Source of the DNA: an uncultured Candidatus Saccharibacteria bacterium
GTDB taxonomy: Bacteria; Patescibacteria; Saccharimonadia; Saccharimonadales; UBA10212
Length of the DNA: 11,267 bases
Assembly (NCBI GenBank): GCA_946478715.1
Contig: CAMLDA010000008.1
Span: forward strand, 1 to 11,267
Direction of reading: 5' to 3'
Part shown: positions 8,172 through 11,267 of the stretch, piece after piece
Layout of the letters: every line of letters starts with the position of its first letter
Numbering within the stretch: the stretch's first letter is position 1
Made by a program: the position numbers and the translations under genes
The notes under the pieces: generated by a model
The model's database searches: none
What the model saw: the letters and a program-made list of their open reading frames with translations, nothing else
Told to the model about the DNA's origin: nothing

Positions 8172-8181
8172 GCCGTACGGC
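8172..8181. promoter_or_regulatory. Perfect 10-bp palindrome in a divergent intergenic region
   Basis: GCCGTACGGC is self-complementary and lies between the divergent PfpI gene and the acidic-protein gene, just upstream of the TATTAT -10-like element (8155-8160) of the former. It could be an operator for both genes. One palindrome of this length is also possible by chance. Confidence 0.25.
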
Positions 8182-8248
8182 TGTGACATATCTAACTTTT
8201 ATGCGCTGGCAGGCGGTGCTTAAATATATCTGTAAAGAAGGAGAATTT

Positions 8249-8515
8249 ATGCCGCCACAGGGAATAACCAACGATGAAGACCGCCAGGAAGAACTGCCGC
8301 AGGACTATTCGACGCCGTTTTCGGCGCCAAGCGGCGTGGATGACACTACCGACGATACACACCCGGAGGCCGACACTAACGTGGATCCCATGGAACACTA
8401 CGATGAGGGCATCTCGGGCGCTACCGAGACCTCAGACCCCGGCAGCCGCGGGATATTGGGCTACAGCCCGCCAAACGGGGCCGGCGGTGATAAGGAGGAT
8501 AAAGAGGGAAAGTAG
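8249..8515 (+). CDS. Very acidic 88-residue hypothetical protein
   Basis: No known family is recognised. The protein has 22 Asp/Glu against 5 Lys/Arg, many Pro, Gly, Ser and Thr, no hydrophobic core, no Cys and no signal or membrane segment, so it is likely disordered. The C-terminus (GYSPPNGAGGDKEDKEGK) is especially low in complexity. The start chosen is ATG 8249, because AAGGAG stands 6 nt before it; a longer in-frame form from GTG 8183 lacks a ribosome site and adds residues (MTYLTFMRWQ...) of quite different character. The gene is divergent from the PfpI gene and ends 3 nt before the stop codon of the DUF2127-like gene on the other strand, with no obvious terminator between them. The consistent third-position pattern and the ribosome site support real coding. 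Confidence 0.7.
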   Translation: MPPQGITNDEDRQEELPQDYSTPFSAPSGVDDTTDDTHPEADTNVDPMEHYDEGISGATETSDPGSRGILGYSPPNGAGGDKEDKEGK

Positions 8516-8518
8516 GCC

Positions 8519-9043
8519 TTAGGCGCGCTCCAGCCGCCTTTTATGTTTCCGGTACTCATTCTGCGTAAGGTACACCACGACCACATCAAAAATGGTCAGA
8601 AGAAGCATGCCGAATGTGAATTTAACCGCCATACGGTAGCTTTGGTAAATTATGAACAGAGCCGTAACGCCTATCAGCGCCAGATAGGCCCATAGGTGGT
8701 CCCTGATAACTTCATACACTAGTACGACTTTAACTACGCCGTGGGCCAGCAGGTAAACCGCCCCAAAAGTCAGAGCCGCCCCAGTAAGGTGATGGGCGGT
8801 CTTTAATATATGAGTAGCCACGAAATCCTTAGGATCCTCGGAAAGTTCACCATGAGTCAGCCAGCGGGCCAGATGGTTTATCTGCGACGGGCTGATTATC
8901 AGCAGCAGGACACCCCCGGCAATTTCCAGCAAACCGTCCAGGCCCTTCAGATAAATGCTGATCCTGAAGGCCTTGTCGGTGGCTGTCCGCGGGTGTTCGG
9001 CCGGATTATAATCAGGTGTCGGCCTTCGTTTGTTCGTATCCAT
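8519..9043 (-). CDS. DUF2127-like integral membrane protein
   Basis: This 174-residue protein has four predicted membrane segments (about 31-51, 86-109, 116-133, 141-160), a charged N-terminus (MDTNKRRPTPDYN) and a highly basic C-terminus (EYRKHKRRLERA) that should be cytoplasmic. The features KGLDGLLEIAGGVLLL in segment 1, AHGVVKVVLVYEVIRDHLWAY across segments 2-3, and a YQSYRM stretch before the last helix match what I know of the DUF2127 family; its function is unknown. Start ATG 9041-9043 lacks a Shine-Dalgarno but has TAAAAT (9050-9055) 6 nt upstream. It is divergent from the tRNA-Met unit, whose promoter lies about 40 bp away. Confidence 0.8.
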   Translation of the reverse strand: MDTNKRRPTPDYNPAEHPRTATDKAFRISIYLKGLDGLLEIAGGVLLLIISPSQINHLARWLTHGELSEDPKDFVATHILKTAHHLTGAALTFGAVYLLAHGVVKVVLVYEVIRDHLWAYLALIGVTALFIIYQSYRMAVKFTFGMLLLTIFDVVVVYLTQNEYRKHKRRLERA

Positions 9044-9049
9044 GACTTC

Positions 9050-9055
9050 ATTTTA
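9050..9055 (-). promoter_or_regulatory. -10-like element of the DUF2127-like gene
   Basis: TAAAAT on the minus strand ends 6 nt before the ATG, which would make a leaderless transcript. No convincing -35 is seen. It stands back to back with the tRNA-Met promoter. Confidence 0.35.
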
Positions 9056-9083
9056 GAACGACAAATGAAAATAACCTTAAAAA

Positions 9084-9092
9084 TGCTATAAT
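9084..9092 (+). promoter_or_regulatory. Extended -10 promoter of the structured RNA/tRNA-Met unit
   Basis: TGCTATAAT is a perfect extended -10 (TGnTATAAT). Transcription would begin near 9099, about 128 nt before the tRNA starts, so a long leader RNA is implied. No strong -35 is visible in the A-rich stretch upstream. Confidence 0.6.
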
Positions 9093-9098
9093 AACCCC

Positions 9099-9226
9099 TT
9101 TTCTATGCCAATTTCGCGTATCGGGGCGCTAGCAACCGTACACGAAATTGAGAGGAGGAGGCGAGCCAAGGCTGGAAGTGAGCAAGTGCAACGAGCTCAC
9201 GGAAGCCGATGTCTCGACTCCGACGA
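9099..9226 (+). ncRNA. Structured leader RNA upstream of tRNA-Met, family unknown
   Basis: The stretch between the promoter and the tRNA folds well by eye. Hairpin A: CAATTTCG (9109-9116) pairs with CGAAATTG (9143-9150) and continues inward with GTA/TAC and CGG/CCG after one mismatch and one bulge. Stem B: GGAG-G-CGAG (9157-9165) pairs with CTCG-A-CTCC (9213-9221), one G/A mismatch, and encloses hairpin C, where GGCT (9170-9173) pairs with AGCC (9204-9207) and GTGAGC (9178-9183) with GCTCAC (9195-9200) around a purine internal loop GGAA/GGA. I checked it against remembered signatures of SRP RNA, RNase P RNA, tmRNA, 5S rRNA and 6S RNA and see none. It may be an independent small RNA released when the tRNA 5' end is cut, or a leader controlling processing. 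Confidence 0.45.
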
Positions 9227-9303
9227 GGCAGGGTAGCTCAGTTGGTTAGAGCACAGGACTCATAAGCCTGGGGTCGCGAGTTCAAATCTCGCCCCTGCTA
9301 CCA
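9227..9303 (+). tRNA. tRNA-Met (CAT), elongator type
   Basis: A complete 77-nt cloverleaf with encoded CCA. Acceptor GGCAGGG pairs with CCCTGCT (first pair G1-T72 wobble), D arm GCTC/GAGC with loop AGTTGGTTA, anticodon loop CTCATAA (anticodon CAT), variable loop GGGTC, T stem GCGAG/CTCGC with loop TTCAAAT, discriminator A. The stretch GTTAGAGCACA...CTCATAA...GGGGTC is very close to bacterial elongator tRNA-Met, so Met is preferred over tRNA-Ile2. The anticodon stem has one mismatch at its base next to the loop (A31 against G39). Confidence 0.92.
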
Positions 9304-9310
9304 CATTATG

Positions 9311-9339
9311 AAAAAGGCCCCTCGCATGGGCCATTTTTT
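9311..9339. terminator. Bidirectional intrinsic terminator (tRNA-Met on +, micro-ORF on -)
   Basis: GGCCC (9316-9320) pairs with GGGCC (9328-9332) around a 7-nt loop. On the plus strand it is followed by a run of six T (9334-9339), 8-36 nt after the tRNA end. On the minus strand it is followed by five T (complement of 9311-9315), 25 nt after the stop of the 26-codon ORF. One hairpin therefore serves two converging short units. Confidence 0.85.
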
Positions 9340-9356
9340 ATCGCTGCAGATTACGT

Positions 9357-9437
9357 CTAGGCGTCCAGAAGCACCTCGTCCACGGCCAGGATTTCCTCAT
9401 TAGTCGTAGGCAGCAATATATACGATAGTTGCGGCAT
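9357..9437 (-). CDS. 26-residue small protein with its own promoter and terminator
   Basis: The ORF runs from ATG 9435-9437 to TAG 9357-9359. It begins MPQLSYILLP and ends EVLLDA. It has no Lys, Arg or His and five acidic residues (E14, E15, D20, E21, D25), with a regular hydrophobic pattern that suggests a short amphipathic helix in the second half (about 13-25). AAGGA stands 9 nt before the ATG. A consensus promoter lies upstream (9477-9505) and a bidirectional terminator downstream, so the transcript would be about 160 nt and carry little besides this ORF. I know no family for it. Support comes from the signals and not from homology; an alternative is a small regulatory RNA with a chance ORF. 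Confidence 0.55.
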   Translation of the reverse strand: MPQLSYILLPTTNEEILAVDEVLLDA

Positions 9438-9476
9438 TTTAATTTTTCCTTTTTTGTTTTTGTTAACCTGCTTAAG

Positions 9477-9505
9477 ATTAAACTTTAACGGACATAATGT
9501 GTCAA
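9477..9505 (-). promoter_or_regulatory. Consensus promoter of the small-protein unit (TTGACA - 17 nt - TTTAAT)
   Basis: On the minus strand a perfect -35 TTGACA (9500-9505) and a 5/6 -10 TTTAAT (9477-9482) are separated by exactly 17 nt. The start would be near 9470, leaving an A-rich leader of about 33 nt before the ATG. This is the closest match to the housekeeping-sigma consensus in the window. Confidence 0.75.
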
Positions 9506-9544
9506 CGTAAATTTAATTGCTTTTTTTACAGATAAATGGTTAAC

Positions 9545-9653
9545 TTGCGGATGTTAGGAGCTTATCTGTTCTTGGTGAGAATGTTCGGCCCTCATAAGCA
9601 AGAGTTCGCAAACCAGGCAAGTAAGGGTCGTACCTAGTAAGAATTAATAAGGA
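9545..9653 (+). promoter_or_regulatory. Foldable 5' leader and ribosome site of the RRM gene
   Basis: The 150 nt before the RRM gene hold nested inverted repeats: TTGCG (9545-9549) with CGCAA (9607-9611), enclosing GCTTAT (9560-9565) with ATAAGC (9594-9599), with further short pairs (TTCT/AGAA) inside. CTTGC (9544-9548) can instead pair with GCAAG (9598-9602), so two folds compete. AAGGA (9649-9653) is 8 nt before the ATG. A long structured leader would suit a temperature-controlled RNA-binding protein gene; this is inference. Confidence 0.4.
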
Positions 9654-9661
9654 ACTAATGC

Positions 9662-9934
9662 ATGTACAAAGTATTTGTAGGCGGTCTGCCTTTCGCGACC
9701 ACCGACGATGAACTGCGCGAGCTGTTTGCCGCCCACGGCAAAGTAGCCACCGCTAACGTCGTCCGCGACCGCGAGACCGGCCGCAGCAAGGGTTTCGGTT
9801 TCGTCGAATTCGAAGACACCGAAGAAGGCAAAGCTGCCGAAAAAGCCCTTAACGGTTCTGAGGTAGGCGGACGCACCATTTCGGTCGCGGAAGCCCGTCC
9901 AAAAGAAGACCGTCCCCGCAGTAATAATTGGTAA
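9662..9934 (+). CDS. Single-RRM RNA-binding protein
   Basis: The 90 residues are one RNA recognition motif with a short tail. RNP2 is VFVGGLPF (about 4-11) and RNP1 is KGFGFVEF (about 43-50), with the aromatic RNA-stacking residues in place. The glycine pair, TDDELRELFAAHGKV helix and RTISVAEARPKEDRPR end match bacterial RRM proteins of the cyanobacterial Rbp type, which bind single-stranded RNA and are often cold-induced. The protein lacks the long glycine-rich tail of eukaryotic relatives. ATG 9662 is preceded by AAGGA at 8 nt. It is followed by a strong terminator and stands as a single-gene unit. Codon use is strongly biased (GAA, AAA, GTC, CGC), which suggests high expression. Confidence 0.95.
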   Translation: MYKVFVGGLPFATTDDELRELFAAHGKVATANVVRDRETGRSKGFGFVEFEDTEEGKAAEKALNGSEVGGRTISVAEARPKEDRPRSNNW

Positions 9935-9951
9935 TTTACCAGTTAAGCGTT

Positions 9952-9978
9952 AAAAAACTCCCTCCCCGGGAGTTTTTT
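9952..9978. terminator. Bidirectional intrinsic terminator between RRM and DUF6496-like genes
   Basis: ACTCCC (9957-9962) pairs with GGGAGT (9968-9973) around the loop TCCCC, flanked by six A before and six T after, so it works on both strands for the two converging genes. Confidence 0.9.
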
Positions 9979-9994
9979 ATTTACCCATCGGTCG

Positions 9995-10177
9995 TCAGCC
10001 GCTCCTACGGCTAGGGACTTTGGCGCCCTTTTTACGGGCCTTTGATAAGCCGATAGCTGTAGCCTGCTTCCGGCTCTTTACCTTCTTATTACTGTTCCCA
10101 ATAGTCAGCTTGCCCTCTTTGCTTTCGCGCTGAGCTTTTTCTACCTCTTTTTGCGCGGCCGGTCCATACTTTGCCAT
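9995..10177 (-). CDS. Small basic DUF6496-like protein
   Basis: The 60-residue protein begins MAKYGPAAQKEVEKAQRESK, continues with EGKLTIGNSNKKVKSRKQATA and IGLSKARKKGAKVPSRR. The order 'KYG..AqkkV.k..hEfKeGkL..g..kkVksrkQAiAIGLSeARk.GaKvP' is that of the DUF6496 family, as I recall it. It is strongly positive (Lys/Arg-rich), with no membrane segment and no Cys, so DNA or RNA binding is plausible but unproven. A long AAGGAGGAGGGG ribosome site precedes ATG 10175-10177. It lies between the RRM gene (convergent) and the Crp-like gene (same strand, 68 nt upstream). Confidence 0.8.
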   Translation of the reverse strand: MAKYGPAAQKEVEKAQRESKEGKLTIGNSNKKVKSRKQATAIGLSKARKKGAKVPSRRSG

Positions 10178-10222
10178 ATCCCCTCCTCCTTGCCCGTCTA
10201 AGATAATCCATTATTCCAGCAG

Positions 10223-10246
10223 GCGTATGTAAGATATCTAATACGC
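10223..10246. promoter_or_regulatory. Imperfect 24-nt palindrome between the Crp-like and DUF6496-like genes
   Basis: GCGTAT (10223-10228) and ATACGC (10241-10246) form a 6-bp inverted repeat with a 12-nt centre that itself holds the palindrome AGATATCT (10232-10239). It touches the last base of the Crp-like stop codon. There is no T tract, so it may be an operator for a dimeric regulator, for instance the adjacent Crp-like protein, or a 3'-end hairpin. Confidence 0.35.
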
Positions 10247-10992
10247 TAAGGCAGAGCTTCTGGCTGGGGCGCGTTTCTTAGCTTGATACCGCTAAGTTTG
10301 TGGGTCAGCTTAGCGCCGCCTTTGGTTGGTCTGTCCGCTCTTTTGCTTTTATATACCATTATATAGCCGCTTTTGTTAGTCGAGATGACTTGTCTTTTTT
10401 CCAGCTTTTGCAGGAGGCTGGACACGGTTTCTCTGGTCAGATTAACTAAGTTACCCAGCTCCTGGTGGGTCACCCGGAATTTAATGGTAGAAGAATCCCC
10501 ACTTTCTTCGCCATAATGTTTAGCCAAGAAGCGTAAAGCCAGCTCCACTTTTTCAGCCGCATAGTCGCTTGATAGGATCTCCATCTGTTCCATCATCCGG
10601 TGCATAAGTTTGACGCCCGATTGCCTGGCCACTTCCATGTACCCGCTATCGCTCAAAAATCTCTCGACGATTTCCTCATATGAGCCATAGGCCGCTTCCA
10701 CATCCGTCAAAGCGTCATAAAAGTACATCGCGTCCTCCGATTGGATAAGCGGCACCGACTCGCCGGGCCCAAGGATTGCCAGAGTCCGCTCGTTGCCTTT
10801 GGCGGTTATGTTATACATCCTGACAAAGCCGGAGATTATGTAATAAATGCGGTCAATCTTATCCCCCTGGTAAATAATCATGTGCCGGTGCGGGAAGTGC
10901 CGGTAAGGTAAGCCATTGAATAAATCGGCAATTGACTTCTGGGGCGGCTGGTCGTTCCCGGAAGTTTCTGCGCCGGCTTCCTTCGTTTTCAT
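10246..10992 (-). CDS. Crp/Fnr-family transcription regulator
   Basis: The 248 residues contain a cyclic-nucleotide-binding-type beta-barrel (about 25-110), a long dimer helix (about 118-160) and a C-terminal HTH_CRP domain with VTHQELGNLVNLTRETVSSLLQKLEKRQVI (about 174-203). The HTH sequence is orthodox: the TRETVSSLLQKLE recognition helix keeps the Arg and Glu used by Crp and Fnr to read TGTGA/TTGAT-like half-sites. The sensory part is not: around GPGESVPL the cAMP phosphate-binding Arg-Ser pair is absent (hydrophobic or aromatic residues YFYDAL instead), and there is no N-terminal Cys cluster of the Fnr type. The signal is therefore unknown. A basic tail (about 214-248) extends past the HTH. 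The start ATG 10990-10992 has no Shine-Dalgarno. Confidence 0.9.
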   Translation of the reverse strand: MKTKEAGAETSGNDQPPQKSIADLFNGLPYRHFPHRHMIIYQGDKIDRIYYIISGFVRMYNITAKGNERTLAILGPGESVPLIQSEDAMYFYDALTDVEAAYGSYEEIVERFLSDSGYMEVARQSGVKLMHRMMEQMEILSSDYAAEKVELALRFLAKHYGEESGDSSTIKFRVTHQELGNLVNLTRETVSSLLQKLEKRQVISTNKSGYIMVYKSKRADRPTKGGAKLTHKLSGIKLRNAPQPEALP

Positions 10993-10998
10993 AACTAG

Positions 10999-11062
10999 AT
11001 TCTAAAAGCTCTGCCACCCCGGTTTCTGTAATAAATTCTACGTTTTTAAGCCGGCAGGACAA
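10999..11062 (-). promoter_or_regulatory. Two candidate promoters for the Crp-like gene
   Basis: On the minus strand TTGTCC (11057-11062), 16 nt, TAGAAT (11035-11040) would start transcription near 11028, with a leader of about 36 nt. A second TAGAAT (10999-11004) lies 6 nt before the ATG and would give a leaderless mRNA; no good -35 goes with it. The upstream promoter overlaps the inverted-repeat patch that starts at 11048. Confidence 0.45.
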
Positions 11063-11175
11063 CGCACACCTGCAGGCGTGCTCGGAGTAAACTCCTGTGC
11101 GCGGCTTGGTTGACCGAACCTGCGACTATCGCCAGCTAAAGCTGTCGAGTCGCAGAACCGACCCTAGTCCAACTA
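11048..11175. other. Dense inverted-repeat region, possible structured RNA
   Basis: No ORF fits this stretch. Pairings seen: AAGCCG (11048-11053) with CGGCTT (11102-11107), CGCACA (11063-11068) with TGTGCG (11096-11101), GGAG (11084-11087) with CTCC (11092-11095), GGTT (11108-11111) with AACC (11117-11120), TGCGACT (11121-11127) with AGTCGCA (11148-11154), and CAGC (11133-11136) with GCTG (11141-11144) around TAAA. GCAGG (11054-11058) can also pair with CCTGC (11069-11073), giving an alternative fold. The fold holds on either strand. Plus-strand reading is favoured by the hairpin and T-rich run at 11187-11210; minus-strand reading would make it upstream of the Crp-like promoter. Confidence 0.35.
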
Positions 11176-11180
11176 CCACG

Positions 11181-11210
11181 AAAAAAGCCCCAGCAAGCTG
11201 GGACTCTTTT
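11181..11210. terminator. Intrinsic terminator of the initiator-like tRNA (minus), possibly bidirectional
   Basis: The core inverted repeat is 11187-11193 with 11198-11204 (GCCCCAG/CTGGGAC on the plus strand, one G-T pair). On the minus strand it is followed by six T, directly after the tRNA 3' end. On the plus strand TCTTTT follows. An outer repeat CTACCACGAAAA (11173-11184) / TTTTCGTGGTAG (11207-11218) encloses it and includes the tRNA CCA end. Confidence 0.75.
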
Positions 11211-11212
11211 CG

Positions 11213-11267
11213 TGGTAGCGGGGGCAGGACTCGAACCTGCGACCTCGTGGTTATGAGCCACGCGAGC
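11213..11267 (-). tRNA. Partial tRNA-Met (CAT), initiator (fMet) type, 3' part only
   Basis: Reading the minus strand, the window starts at the 3' side of the D arm (GCTC, G26), then anticodon stem CGTGG/CCACG with loop CTCATAA (anticodon CAT), variable loop AGGTC, T stem GCAGG/CCTGC with loop TTCGAGT, acceptor 3' strand CCCCGCT, discriminator A and encoded CCA. T at position 24 (initiators have A11-U24) and the variable loop AGGTC are initiator features and differ from the elongator tRNA at 9227. The 5' half is outside the window, so the 1-72 mismatch cannot be checked. Confidence 0.8.

Noticed and set aside
8183..8248. GTG 8183 as a longer start for the acidic protein
   Set aside because: There is no ribosome site, and the added residues differ completely in character from the rest; AAGGAG before ATG 8249 decides the start.
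9105..9236. A 43-codon ORF (ATG 9105, TAG 9234-9236) covering the structured leader and running into tRNA-Met
   Set aside because: No ribosome site precedes the ATG, the stop lies inside the tRNA, and the bases are better explained by paired helices. A 44-codon open frame is not rare by chance at this base composition.
9227..9303. tRNA-Ile2 (CAT, lysidine-modified) as identity, suggested by nearby tilS
   Set aside because: The D-arm end, anticodon loop and variable loop agree much better with bacterial elongator tRNA-Met. A third CAT tRNA is expected elsewhere in the genome.
9227..9340. tRNA-associated attachment site or genomic island
   Set aside because: No integrase, no repeated tRNA 3' end as a direct repeat, and no foreign composition beside either tRNA.
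11048..11180. tmRNA, RNase P RNA or an intact tRNA in the inverted-repeat patch
   Set aside because: There is no TTCRANY T loop with a pairing stem, no tag-peptide frame ending in LAA, and no RNase P conserved blocks. Only the CTACCA end and scattered tRNA-like pieces are present.

Overview
The window (about 50% G+C, UGA used as a stop) most resembles a chromosomal segment of a Patescibacteria/CPR bacterium, probably Candidatus Saccharibacteria (TM7). That placement is an inference from protein character and gene mix: a compact type IV pilus locus, a short FtsH, a short TilS, a single-RRM RNA-binding protein, a DUF6496-like basic protein, and small membrane proteins typical of that group. No phage, transposon, CRISPR array or integrase is visible.

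Layout. Positions 1-3115 (+) are the end of a type IV pilus locus: the C-terminus of a PilX-like pilus protein, then pilM, pilN, pilO and a small single-pass membrane protein. The last four are chained by three successive ATGA overlaps. Positions 3136-8131 (-) are a long leftward block read in the order PfpI/DJ-1 protein, tilS, ftsH, ruvB, PH-domain membrane protein. The two blocks converge on a perfect 13-bp hairpin (3111-3140) that contains both stop codons. Positions 8249-8515 (+) encode a very acidic 88-residue protein, divergent from the PfpI gene and convergent with a DUF2127-like membrane protein (8519-9043, -). Positions 9084-9339 (+) are an RNA unit: an extended -10 promoter, a strongly foldable leader of about 125 nt, elongator tRNA-Met (CAT) and a terminator. 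Facing it on the minus strand (9357-9505) is a very small transcription unit, a consensus TTGACA/TTTAAT promoter driving a 26-codon ORF. Then come the RRM protein with a foldable leader (9545-9934), a DUF6496-like basic protein (9995-10177, -), a Crp/Fnr-family regulator (10246-10992, -), a dense patch of inverted repeats (11048-11175), and the 3' part of an initiator-like tRNA (CAT, -) running off the end.

Working together. PilM-PilN-PilO form the inner-membrane alignment platform of the pilus; the small fifth protein sits where a PilP-like partner would be. RuvB (Holliday junction branch migration), FtsH (membrane AAA protease) and TilS (tRNA-Ile2 decoding) are housekeeping genes. The 3' third of the window is mainly RNA biology: both kinds of methionine tRNA, an RRM protein and at least one unassigned structured RNA.

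Regulation. Two kinds of start region are visible. Genes inside the pil operon and several small genes have clear GGAG/AAGGAG ribosome sites. Six minus-strand genes (PH protein, ruvB, ftsH, tilS, DUF2127, Crp-like) instead have a -10-like TANNNT hexamer 6-8 nt before the ATG and little or no Shine-Dalgarno sequence, the arrangement expected for leaderless mRNAs.
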